From an uncultured Amphritea sp. (lineage in GTDB: Bacteria; Pseudomonadota; Gammaproteobacteria; Pseudomonadales; Balneatricaceae), in contig NZ_CAKZLP010000011.1 in the NCBI RefSeq assembly GCF_937127095.1, forward strand, positions 58,668-122,667: a stretch of 64,000 nt of DNA, read 5' to 3'. The position numbers and the translations under genes were made by a program. Every line of letters begins with the position of its first letter. Positions within the stretch are counted from its first letter, which is position 1. The notes under the pieces were generated by a model. That model saw only the letters and a list, made by a program, of their open reading frames with translations, had not been told where the DNA came from and did not search any database. Shown piece after piece: positions 56,495 to 63,785 of this stretch.

Positions 56495-57115
56495 ATGTCG
56501 GATTTTTATAATGGCCCTACAGTAATTACTAGCAGTGGTCTGGTGCCCATGGTTGTCGAGCAGACAGCGCGTGGTGAGCGTTCTTACGACATCTACTCTC
56601 GATTACTCAAAGAACGGGTTATTTTCATGATTGGCCAGGTGGAAGACCACATGGCTAACCTGGTGGTTGCCCAGCTGCTGTTTCTTGAGTCTGAAAACCC
56701 GGACAAAGATATTCACCTGTACATCAACTCTCCTGGTGGCTCAGTGACTGCAGGTTTGTCTATCTATGACACGATGCAGTTCATTAAGCCTGATGTAAGC
56801 ACTATGTGTATCGGTCAGGCGGCCAGCATGGGCGCATTGTTGTTAACCGGTGGCGCAGCAGGTAAGCGTTACTGTTTGCCGCATTCACGGATGATGATCC
56901 ACCAGCCTTTGGGTGGTTATCAGGGCCAGGCAACGGATATCGAGATTCACACTCAGGAAATTCTGACGATTCGTGACAAGCTGAATACCATCATGTCCCA
57001 CCATACCGGTCAGGATATGGCTACTATCAGCAAAGATACCGACCGGGACAACTTTATGTCGCCTGAGCAGGCAGTTGCCTACGGCCTGATTGATCAAGTA
57101 ATGGCCAGCCGCTAA
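56495..57115 (+). CDS. clpP: ClpP protease subunit
   Basis: A 206-residue serine peptidase that forms the 14-mer proteolytic chamber used by ClpX and ClpA. Catalytic Ser in [11 protein letters not shown] near residue 110, His in [13 protein letters not shown] near 135 and Asp in [13 protein letters not shown] near 184. The N-terminal residues will be cleaved from the precursor. GGAGAG precedes the ATG. It lies between tig and clpX, as in most gammaproteobacteria. Confidence 0.97.
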   Translation: MSDFYNGPTVITSSGLVPMVVEQTARGERSYDIYSRLLKERVIFMIGQVEDHMANLVVAQLLFLESENPDKDIHLYINSPGGSVTAGLSIYDTMQFIKPDVSTMCIGQAASMGALLLTGGAAGKRYCLPHSRMMIHQPLGGYQGQATDIEIHTQEILTIRDKLNTIMSHHTGQDMATISKDTDRDNFMSPEQAVAYGLIDQVMASR

Positions 57116-57209
57116 ACGTTTGCTGTTGTGCGGAGAGTGATCCTGAATTGATGCAGGCCCCTTACAACCTCTGTAAAAAGAGGGCGATTTTAAGTTTGAT
57201 TTAACGCGA

Positions 57210-57233
57210 CGCACATTATCGCTATAATGTGCG
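57210..57233. promoter_or_regulatory. Perfect dyad over the predicted clpX -10 region
   Basis: CGCACATTAT and ATAATGTGCG form a perfect 10-bp dyad with loop CGCT, and TATAAT (57223-57228) sits inside it. A -35-like TTAACG lies 16 bases upstream. It may be an operator or a coincidence of a symmetrical promoter. Confidence 0.5.
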
Positions 57234-57295
57234 TTTAGCGAGAAAGAAATTATAGGTCCTGGCCGGATATGGCAGGGACAAACAGAGGTAGTTGA

Positions 57296-58591
57296 ATGTC
57301 CGACGATATCAACGGTAAAGGAGGAAGCGATGACAGCAAACTGCTGTATTGCTCTTTCTGTGGTAAAAGCCAGGACGAAGTAAAGAAACTGATAGCAGGC
57401 CCGTCTGTATTTATCTGCGATGAATGTGTTGATCTGTGTAACGACATCATCAAAGAGGAGATTCAGGACGCGGAAGAGACCCGGGAAGAGGGTGATCGCC
57501 TGCCGACTCCGGCTGAAATTAAAGAGAATCTGGATGCGTACGTGATTGGTCAGGAACGGGCCAAAAAAGTACTCTCCGTCGCGGTATATAACCACTACAA
57601 GCGTCTGCGCTTTCAGCAAACTGCCGGTGATACCGATGTTGAACTGGGCAAGAGTAACATTTTGCTGATCGGTCCGACCGGTAGCGGTAAAACTTTGCTG
57701 GCTCAGACACTGGCGAGAATGCTCAACGTACCGTTTACCATTGCCGATGCAACCACCCTGACCGAAGCCGGTTATGTGGGTGAGGATGTTGAGAACATCA
57801 TTCAGAAGTTGCTGCAGAAGTGTGACTACGATGTAGAGAAAGCCCAACTGGGTATCGTTTACATCGATGAGATCGATAAGATCTCCCGCAAATCAGATAA
57901 TCCGTCAATCACTCGTGATGTGAGTGGTGAAGGTGTGCAGCAGGCATTGCTGAAACTGATTGAGGGTACCGTTGCGTCTGTGCCGCCGCAGGGTGGTCGT
58001 AAGCATCCGCAACAGGAGTTTTTGCAGGTAGATACCTCCAATATTCTGTTTATCTGTGGTGGTGCCTTCGCCGGTCTGGATCAGGTTATCAAGCATCGTA
58101 GCGAGAAGAGCTCTATCGGCTTCAATGCTGCGGTTGTGAGCAAGGAAGAGACGCGTAAGATCACTGATATCCTGGCAGACCTGGAGTCTGAGGATCTGGT
58201 CAAATATGGTCTGATTCCTGAGTTCGTCGGCCGTCTGCCGATGGTCGCTACTCTGACTGAACTGGACGAAGACGCGCTGATGCAGATTCTGACTGAACCA
58301 AAGAACTCGCTGACCAAGCAATACGCAGCGCTGTTCGGAATGGAAGGTGCTGATCTGGACTTCCGTGAAGATGCCCTGAAGGCGGTTGCCACTAAGGCAT
58401 TGGAACGTAAGACCGGAGCCCGTGGTCTGCGCTCTATTCTGGAAGAGAATCTGCTGGATATCATGTACAGCCTGCCGTCTCAGAAAGGGATCTCCAAGGT
58501 GGTGATTGATGAGGGCGTCATCAACGGCGTGTCTGATCCGATCCTTATCTATGAAAATCTGGACGCACCGAAAGCGGCTGCTGAAGACTGA
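57296..58591 (+). CDS. clpX: ATP-dependent unfoldase ClpX
   Basis: A 431-residue AAA+ unfoldase that feeds substrates to ClpP. The N-terminal zinc domain has C-x2-C (YCSFCGKS) and C-x2-C (ICDECVDLC) near residues 16-46. Walker A is [13 protein letters not shown] near 118, Walker [10 protein letters not shown] near 187, and the IGF loop that docks ClpP is SSIGFNAAV near 270. Own promoter likely (dyad at 57210). The gene is followed by a terminator, and lon is not next. Confidence 0.97.
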   Translation: MSDDINGKGGSDDSKLLYCSFCGKSQDEVKKLIAGPSVFICDECVDLCNDIIKEEIQDAEETREEGDRLPTPAEIKENLDAYVIGQERAKKVLSVAVYNHYKRLRFQQTAGDTDVELGKSNILLIGPTGSGKTLLAQTLARMLNVPFTIADATTLTEAGYVGEDVENIIQKLLQKCDYDVEKAQLGIVYIDEIDKISRKSDNPSITRDVSGEGVQQALLKLIEGTVASVPPQGGRKHPQQEFLQVDTSNILFICGGAFAGLDQVIKHRSEKSSIGFNAAVVSKEETRKITDILADLESEDLVKYGLIPEFVGRLPMVATLTELDEDALMQILTEPKNSLTKQYAALFGMEGADLDFREDALKAVATKALERKTGARGLRSILEENLLDIMYSLPSQKGISKVVIDEGVINGVSDPILIYENLDAPKAAAED

Positions 58592-58611
58592 TATTTATCA
58601 ATGATATGTAA

Positions 58612-58635
58612 AGACGCGCCCTCGGCGCGTTTTTT
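58612..58635 (+). terminator. Terminator of clpX
   Basis: Stem ACGCGCC / GGCGCGT with loop CTC and T6. Confidence 0.93.
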
Positions 58636-58760
58636 GTACCCTGATCAAACAATCCTGTGTTAACAGCGGTATTTGTTAACATTTAGGATGCATACACTAG
58701 AGCTTAGGCGGGTGAGCGATTAGAATGTGCCCTGCCTTCATGTAAGAAAGAGATTTTCCA

Positions 58761-59483
58761 ATGGGAAGAAAGTTTGAAGTACGTAAGGCTTCCATGGCTA
58801 AGACTCAGGGAGCTAAATCCAAGGTATATGCCAAGTATGGCAAAGAGATCTATGTAGTTGCCAAAAACGGTGGTGTCGATCCAGAGGGTAATCTTTCCCT
58901 GCGTCGTCTCATCGAAAAAGCCAAAAAAGATCAGGTGCCTGCCCACGTTATCGAAAAAGCGATCGACAAGGCTGCAGGCGGCGGTGGTGAGGATTTCCTG
59001 CCAACCCGTTATGAGGGTTTTGGTCCCGGTGGCTGCATGGTTATCGCTGATTGCCTGACCGATAACAACAACCGTACCTTTGGTGATGTCCGGGTTGCTT
59101 TCAATAAAGGTAAGGCAAAGCTCGGCGGTCAGGGCACCGTTGCCCATATGTTCGATCACCGTGCAGTGTTTGTTTTCCCCCACGACGATGAGGATGAGGT
59201 CCTTGAGTTGCTGATGGAAGCGGATGTTGATGTGGCAGAGATCGAGAGTGAAGACGGCAATATCACTGTCTACGCGCCGCATACTGACTTCTTCAAGGCG
59301 AAAACCGCACTGCATGAAGCGTATCCGGATCTTGAAGTAGAGGTAGAGGAGATTACTTTCATCCCTCAGACCTACACTGAGCTGGCCGGTGAAGATCTTG
59401 AACAGTTTGAGACCTTCTTAGAGATGCTGAACGACGTAGAAGACGTTCAGGAGGTCTATCACAACGTTGAGATGCCTGATTGA
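58761..59483 (+). CDS. YebC/PmpR-family regulator (YeeN-like)
   Basis: A 240-residue protein of the YebC/TACO1 family, which has roles in transcription control and in translation of proline stretches. Conserved blocks: [20 protein letters not shown] with the family start, [20 protein letters not shown] near residue 86, and [16 protein letters not shown] near 121. The N-terminus lacks the WSNIK and HRK of YebC and fits the YeeN subgroup. It occupies the place after clpX where lon usually is. Ends in its own terminator. Confidence 0.9.
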   Translation: MGRKFEVRKASMAKTQGAKSKVYAKYGKEIYVVAKNGGVDPEGNLSLRRLIEKAKKDQVPAHVIEKAIDKAAGGGGEDFLPTRYEGFGPGGCMVIADCLTDNNNRTFGDVRVAFNKGKAKLGGQGTVAHMFDHRAVFVFPHDDEDEVLELLMEADVDVAEIESEDGNITVYAPHTDFFKAKTALHEAYPDLEVEVEEITFIPQTYTELAGEDLEQFETFLEMLNDVEDVQEVYHNVEMPD

Positions 59484-59507
59484 TTTTAGGTTTTACTTCG
59501 TTAGATA

Positions 59508-59539
59508 AGAAAGACTGATGTGGGAACATCGGTCTTTTT
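59508..59539 (+). terminator. Terminator of the YeeN-like gene
   Basis: AAAGACTGATG pairs with CATCGGTCTTT (one G-U pair), then T-run. Confidence 0.88.
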
Positions 59540-59559
59540 TTATGGGGCTAAGAAAAGGA

Positions 59560-59620
59560 AGTGGCTAGATCGCGGCTTCGCCGCTGCTAGTGGTTAGAAC
59601 GTCGCTGCGCGACTGGCTAG
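59560..59620 (+). repeat. REP-like palindromes, copy 7 (double unit)
   Basis: AGTGGCTAGATC, hairpin GCGGCTTCGCCGC (59572-59584), TGCTAGTGGTTAGAAC, hairpin GTCGCTGCGCGAC (59601-59613), TGGCTAG. Last member of the family, next to the cassette array. Confidence 0.85.
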
Positions 59621-59754
59621 AAAAAGCAAAGATTCAGAGCGGTTAGGGCTTCGATTATTCTTTGATGTCGAATCGCGACAATTTTACAGTTTATTTTATT
59701 TTGCTCTGCGGTTATGCTCAGATTATCGTTAGATAAGGGCTTGTTTTGCTGCTT

Positions 59755-59905
59755 GATGAGTTAGCAAAACGTCAGAAAAACAAAGGGATAGGTTGAAACG
59801 CTGGCGGGATACTACGCCGGGTCAGGAATGCAACTGCGCATTCTCGTTTTTGTCTTAAAGGAGATTGCGATGTCAGTTTTTTCCTCTTTATTATCTGATA
59901 GTTAG
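59755..59905 (+). other. Structured leader and 11-codon frame at the edge of the cassette array
   Basis: Two hairpins (GGCG-loop-CGCC near 59791-59811, and GAATGC / GCATTC near 59826-59843) lie before AAAGGAGATTGCG and an ATG at 59870 that opens only MSVFSSLLSDS. This looks like the expression start of a gene whose body is gone, or a leader peptide. Confidence 0.4.
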
Positions 59906-59960
59906 TATATCTTTAGTAAATTCAGCCTGGCATGCATATGCGCCGGCGTAGTATTAAGAT

Positions 59961-59967
59961 GTTATGC
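59961..59967 (+). other. Left junction of the cassette array (GTTATGC)
   Basis: GTTATGC here is the exact reverse complement of GCATAAC at 60853-60859. This relation between the first bases of a cassette and the R'' box of its own attC site marks the left edge of an integron cassette. Whether the site is an attI or a degraded attC cannot be told. Confidence 0.7.
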
Positions 59968-59990
59968 ACTAAGTGCCGGAGAACGAATAT

Positions 59991-60848
59991 ATGAGTGAAA
60001 CTGCAGGCACAGTGATCAAGCTATTGTCCGCTTTGACCTCACCAAAAGCTTCAGTCAAATACTTATCAGTGGGTATTTTTCTTGTGCTTTCGTGGAAGTA
60101 TCTCGATAACACTCTAGCTTCTTTGGACGCGCCAAAAGAGCATCATAGCCTCATAGTGTTGCTAATTGGGCTTGGCATAGGATCTCTTATTGGACAGGCC
60201 ATTTATGTTGTAGTTTCTTCAATATGGAAAAAAATTGATACTTCCATCAAAGAGAAGAAAGAAAAGCAGAGAAAAGACGAATTAGAGAAAGCTCAACAAC
60301 GATCAGTTGATCAAGAAAATGAAGAGTTTCTAGAGGGGTTCAAAAAAGCATTTGAACATTTCCCTTATTGGAAAAGGGATGCCCTTAGACTACTTATAGA
60401 TAAGGAACAAAGAATGGAGTGGAGTTTAGATTATGTAAACTCTCTCAAAACCAACAAATATATTCTTCGCACCATAAATATTGATAGTGATACTGATCTC
60501 TATAAAATTCATCCCGCAATCCGAGACTATGTAAAGGCCCAGTGGAAAGCTGAGATAGATTCAAATATGGCAGATTTTTTCGGAAACCTAACGCCAGAGA
60601 AAAATGAATTAATTGAAGTTATGAAGTTTACTGAAGAAGAGTTTAAAGGCCCAATTAGTCAAGCCTGCGCAGATTTGGTATATCCGATACATCCTTGCTT
60701 CACTAGGGAAGCTGAAGACGAGATTGGATTTTACATTTCATTTCGGAATCCGTACTGCAGCCTATTTAATGAAAAAACTGGCCTAGAGCTCATAGATGAG
60801 GTTTATATTAAGCATAGTTGGGTCCGCAGTGAAGATGTGAGCGCATGA
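59991..60848 (+). CDS. Cassette gene 1: membrane-anchored protein, SieB-like outline
   Basis: A 285-residue protein starting at ATG 59991 (an upstream GTG at 59973 adds six residues). Two membrane helices lie near residues 25-40 and 55-80 (SLIVLLIGLGIGSLIGQAIY). A highly charged coiled coil (residues 90-120, KEKKEKQRKDELEKAQQRS) leads to a soluble domain from about 128 (FPYWKRDALRLLIDKEQRM, LKTNKYILRTINI) that resembles the winged-helix outline of superinfection-exclusion protein SieB. I could not confirm that homology. The gene is the only one in its cassette, and composition is AT-rich compared with the neighbouring core genes. Function: possibly phage exclusion (inference). Confidence 0.75.
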   Translation: MSETAGTVIKLLSALTSPKASVKYLSVGIFLVLSWKYLDNTLASLDAPKEHHSLIVLLIGLGIGSLIGQAIYVVVSSIWKKIDTSIKEKKEKQRKDELEKAQQRSVDQENEEFLEGFKKAFEHFPYWKRDALRLLIDKEQRMEWSLDYVNSLKTNKYILRTINIDSDTDLYKIHPAIRDYVKAQWKAEIDSNMADFFGNLTPEKNELIEVMKFTEEEFKGPISQACADLVYPIHPCFTREAEDEIGFYISFRNPYCSLFNEKTGLELIDEVYIKHSWVRSEDVSA

Positions 60849-60852
60849 AAAT

Positions 60853-60948
60853 GCATAACAAAGCCAAGCACGATCCCCAGCAAAGCTGGCTGGACCTACA
60901 TTCCGCTGCTTCGCAGCTCCATTACGGCCCGTGTTGGCGGCGTTAGAT
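60853..60948 (+). other. attC recombination site, cassette 1/2 boundary
   Basis: R'' GCATAAC (60853-60859), spacer AAA, L'' GCCAAGCAC (60863-60871), a 59-base centre with a small stem GCTGC/GCAGC, L' GTGTTGGC (60931-60938), spacer GGC, R' GTTAGAT (60942-60948). L'' pairs with L' except for one extra G, the extrahelical base that attC sites use for strand choice. The site runs just past the stop of cassette gene 1. Confidence 0.88.
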
Positions 60949-60964
60949 TTACAAGGAGAATAGC

Positions 60965-61936
60965 ATGACTTCAGTCGGAGGGATCGAGCTCCATTACTAC
61001 CTTGAAGATGGCGAGCACTCCATGGATGCTGTTCTTCGCAATCGTTGTGAGGCTGAATTACTCGCTATTTTTCAGGAGGTTGCCTTTACTCTTGGGTTAC
61101 CTGTTCAGATTGATGCACAAGCGCTTGCAGAAGGTGGCTTGAGAGAGATTTGGACATGGGCAGGAGAGAATTCTGGGCAGTTGAGTATTGTTCTCTCCGT
61201 TGTGGCTATTCTTGTCTCCCTTGCACCACAGATATACGAATCAGAGGAAGAGGCGCTCAGCAAAGAATTAACAGAGCTCAGTATTGAAGAAAAAAGACTT
61301 CAGATTGAAAAGTTGCGCCAAGAATTACGTGAAATCGAGTCCAGAACTGAGAATGCTACACGAGATAACGCCGTTCACTTGTTGAAGAAAGAACCCAAGA
61401 TAGTAGTCAGAAGGTCGAACTTCTACAAAAACCTAAGTGATCGTGATGACGTAGAATCAATCGGAATTTCACCTCTAGACAAAAATCTCAAACCTTTTTC
61501 CCCAGAAAGAAATGTTCCTAAGGAGCGATTTCACGATTTCATACTGACTTCGCATTCGATAAAGCCTTTGATCATCGAGAACGCCAATATTGAAGTTGTT
61601 AGCCCTGTATTGAGAGAGGGTCGGTATAAGTGGAAAGGGATTTATGACGAGCAGGTTATTGGTTTCACAATGCAGGATGCAGCTTTTCAACACCAAGTGT
61701 TAAGGGAGGAAATCACCTTTCAGCATGGTACGTTTTTAGAGTGTGTTCTCAACGTTTTTAGAAAGCTCGATGAGGTTGGTGAGGTTGAGATAACCGGATA
61801 TGTTGTGACAACTGTAATTCGTAAATATGACGAAAGGCAGTCGATCGAGACTCCGCAAGGAAAGAGTTATAAGCATGCTCAGAAATTGCGAGCCTCCCAA
61901 TCAGACCTATTCCGAGACGGCATACAAGAAATCTAA
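60965..61936 (+). CDS. Cassette gene 2: unknown protein with membrane segment and coiled coil
   Basis: A 323-residue protein with ATG 60965 preceded by AAGGAGAA. Residues 1-60 are soluble (GGIELHYYLEDGEHSMDAVL, then RNRCEAELLAIFQEVAFTLG). A membrane helix follows near 72-92 (LSIVLSVVAILVSLAPQIY). A long coiled coil lies at about 93-130 (SKELTELSIEEKRLQIEKLR). The remainder (140-323) is predicted alpha/beta with KIVVRRSNFYKNLSD and GEVEITGYVVTTVIRKYDE. I do not recognise the family. The stop codon TAA lies inside the R'' box of the following attC, as is usual for cassettes. Role unknown; membrane plus coiled coil is compatible with a defence effector but not proof. Confidence 0.75.
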   Translation: MTSVGGIELHYYLEDGEHSMDAVLRNRCEAELLAIFQEVAFTLGLPVQIDAQALAEGGLREIWTWAGENSGQLSIVLSVVAILVSLAPQIYESEEEALSKELTELSIEEKRLQIEKLRQELREIESRTENATRDNAVHLLKKEPKIVVRRSNFYKNLSDRDDVESIGISPLDKNLKPFSPERNVPKERFHDFILTSHSIKPLIIENANIEVVSPVLREGRYKWKGIYDEQVIGFTMQDAAFQHQVLREEITFQHGTFLECVLNVFRKLDEVGEVEITGYVVTTVIRKYDERQSIETPQGKSYKHAQKLRASQSDLFRDGIQEI

Positions 61937-61955
61937 CCAGTGCAGGCAAGTTAAA
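61931..61955 (+). other. Left half of a disrupted attC (cassette 2)
   Basis: ATCTAAC (61931-61937) is the exact reverse complement of GTTAGAT at 60942-60948, the start of this cassette. The site then reads CAGTGCAGGCAAG and is cut off by unrelated repeat sequence beginning near 61960. Confidence 0.65.
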
Positions 61956-61963
61956 GAATCAAT

Positions 61964-62034
61964 GGGGTCAGGTCTTGCATTTTGCAGGATTGAGAAAATT
62001 GGATGAACTCTCGTGCAAAATTCAAGACCTGCCC
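61964..62034 (+). repeat. GGTCAGGTCTTG inverted-repeat element, copy A
   Basis: GGGGTCAGGTCTTGCATTTT leads into a spacer with AAAATTGGAT and CTCTCG, closed by TGCAAAATTCAAGACCTGCC. The ends are inverted repeats. A second full copy lies at 63154-63226. It sits inside cassette DNA. Confidence 0.85.
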
Positions 62035-62104
62035 GCGGGATTTCTTGACATCAATGAGAATATGGATCGGGTTTGCGGAATTATTGAGTCATGGAATAGT
62101 TAAA

Positions 62105-62176
62105 ATGTAACAAGCGCATGTTGTCGGACTGCTTTCCCGCTGCGCTTCAAATCAGCGGCAAGTGAGGGCGTTATAG
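62105..62176 (+). other. attC-like site before cassette gene 3
   Basis: R'' ATGTAAC at 62105-62111, R' GTTATAG at 62170-62176, with a central stem CCGCTG / CAGCGG. L-box pairing is weak. Cassette gene 3 begins two bases after the R' box. It could be a complete degenerate attC from a lost cassette. Confidence 0.55.
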
Positions 62177-62178
62177 CC

Positions 62179-63099
62179 ATGAAGAGACATGAGTTTTGGC
62201 GGCATGTGTATCGCCAGAATAGATATATGGAATATCTTTCTCAAGAAGACCTTGAGTCAAGGACGAGGGATATTATTACAAATATGATGACGCTATCTGA
62301 CAAGGGTCAGATAAGCTTACATGGTCTCAACGACGTGGGTGAATACTGGATGATTAAATGGACCCATGTTTTAGAAGAGTTCCAAATAAGATATGGGCCT
62401 TACCCCAATGGCTTTACGAATGGATTCCTGAAAAAAGCCTCTATTGTTAACCCTTCATTCCCATCTCCTCCCAAAGCTAAAGATGCCATTGAGAAGATAG
62501 GCGGCATTCCTGATGGCGCTTTATTTAAATTTGGGAAAGCTGAACATTTAGATGATATGTATCGCAAAGGTAGCATAAGGATCGCTCCAGCCTCTTACTA
62601 TGATGATCCTTCGTTAAATAGTGCAATTAGAGATGATGAGCTTTCATTTACTGTTCAAGCTAAGCCGGAGTCTGTACAAATTAAGAACAATAAGGGTGAT
62701 GAAATAAAACCCAAAGGCAATGTCAGTTTTACCATTGAGAGCACAACTAACTATTATGTCTCTTGCTTTGCGCAAAAATATACGTTCAGGGAATATGATG
62801 ATTTTGAGGCTGACGCATGCATTGTTATTCGGGAGCCTGGGATTTTCATCGAAAGAATGATTCACTCGCTCGAAGCAGGTGTATCAGACTTTACAGGGTA
62901 TGCTGCGCCGGTTAAGTATATTGATCCCCTAGTTGCTAAATCTAAAGATGTAGAAGTATTTATTTCTAAACATTTTCGGTATGCGTATCAAAACGAATTT
63001 AGAATTATTTGGCTCCCAGAGAAACAAGTAAAGAAGCTGGATGCCCTTTTCATAAACATAGGGAGTATGGAAGATTATTCCGATATCATCCATGTATAA
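62179..63099 (+). CDS. Cassette gene 3: DUF2971-like protein
   Basis: A 306-residue soluble protein whose ATG follows the attC R' box by two bases. From about residue 107 the pattern GGIPDGALFKFGKAEHLDDM, then GSIRIAPASYYDDPSLNSAI and RDDEL resembles the DUF2971-type outline (Tyr/Phe-rich beta strand, 'G.i....s.y.Dp', then acidic). A later block has YYVSCFAQKYTFREYDDFEA and FRYAYQNEFRIIWLPEK. The N-terminal 100 residues form a separate helical part. No catalytic residues are certain. AT-rich, without neighbours in the cassette. DUF2971 is not characterised; a toxin or defence role would be a guess. Confidence 0.75.
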   Translation: MKRHEFWRHVYRQNRYMEYLSQEDLESRTRDIITNMMTLSDKGQISLHGLNDVGEYWMIKWTHVLEEFQIRYGPYPNGFTNGFLKKASIVNPSFPSPPKAKDAIEKIGGIPDGALFKFGKAEHLDDMYRKGSIRIAPASYYDDPSLNSAIRDDELSFTVQAKPESVQIKNNKGDEIKPKGNVSFTIESTTNYYVSCFAQKYTFREYDDFEADACIVIREPGIFIERMIHSLEAGVSDFTGYAAPVKYIDPLVAKSKDVEVFISKHFRYAYQNEFRIIWLPEKQVKKLDALFINIGSMEDYSDIIHV

Positions 63100-63112
63100 C
63101 AAAGCCAGCCAG
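63094..63112 (+). other. Left part of a truncated attC (cassette 3)
   Basis: GTATAAC (63094-63100) matches the reverse complement of GTTATAG at the start of the cassette at six of seven bases, and AAAGCCAGCCAGG resembles the AAAGCCAAGCACG of the intact attC. The right half is replaced by repeat sequence. Confidence 0.65.
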
Positions 63113-63120
63113 GAAAATTA

Positions 63121-63280
63121 GGGGCAGGTCTTATGATGCGCGGTGAAAAAATTAGGGTCAGGTCTTGCATTTTGCAGGGTTAAAAAAATTGGATTTACTC
63201 TCGTGCAAAATTCAAGACCTGACCCCAGGATCCATGCGCAAGACCTGACCCCAGGATCCATGCGGGATCCAGCTGACCCC
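63121..63280 (+). repeat. GGTCAGGTCTTG element copy B and partial copies
   Basis: A full element (63154-63226) matches copy A at both ends. Around it are a partial left end (GGGGCAGGTCTT at 63121), a 26-bp tandem unit AAGACCTGACCCCAGGATCC at 63214 and 63240, and a further fragment up to 63280. The cluster fills the gap between cassette gene 3 and the acetyltransferase gene. Confidence 0.85.
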
Positions 63281-63314
63281 GGGATTACATTTTTATCGAA
63301 AATAGGCAGTTTTT

Positions 63315-63785
63315 ATGACAATATCGTTTGAAACCCAAAGGTTGAAAGTGGATGAAGTTTCAGGTGAGCTAGCTTCGGTTGAGCGCTCACTTCTGCTTGA
63401 ACAGATACCTAAAATTCTAACGCCATTAGTTGTTAAAAACTTACCTCCATATTTTCATGGTATTACTTCCAGTGAATTGGCGGGAATCTGGCTTGACCGA
63501 ATGTTGTTGGATAGTCGGTTACTTCAAGTAAAATCCGAGGCGCATAAGTTAATCGGTTTTCTGTTCGCCTATGTAGAAAACGAAAGTGATGCGCATATAG
63601 GTTACTTACTCACTGAAAAATGCTGGGGCAAAGGACTGGCGAGTGAACTACTGCAAACCTTTATAGTAGAAGTGGCTAAGGTTGAGTCATGGTCAAAGCT
63701 TATTGGTGGTGTTGACGTATCTAATGATGCTTCTGCTAACTTGCTTAAAAAGTTAGGGAAGTTGCGAATAAGTCCCTCCTCTTGA
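63315..63785 (+). pseudogene. GNAT acetyltransferase, 3' end lost to IS insertion
   Basis: The 156-residue frame contains a GNAT core: AHKLIGFLFAYVEN, then motif A in IGYLLTEKCWGKGLASELLQ near residue 94-113 (acetyl-CoA loop). It ends GGVDVSNDASANLLKKLGK; GNATs normally continue here with a Gly-Phe and a final beta strand. Instead the frame runs into unrelated sequence (LRISPSS) and stops, at the point where an IS5-type element begins. It may be another cassette gene. The function of the intact protein is unknown. Confidence 0.72.

Noticed and set aside
56885-57847. 320-codon minus-strand frame over clpP/clpX
   Set aside because: Spans the ends of two core genes on the other strand and has no recognisable motif.
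59755-59866. c-di-GMP (GEMM) riboswitch
   Set aside because: The hairpins are suggestive but the conserved GEMM core (GACGCAAAGCC type) is absent.
63121-63280. CRISPR array
   Set aside because: The repeated AAGACCTGACCCC units are adjacent, without unique spacers of constant length, and match the inverted-repeat element; no cas genes are near.
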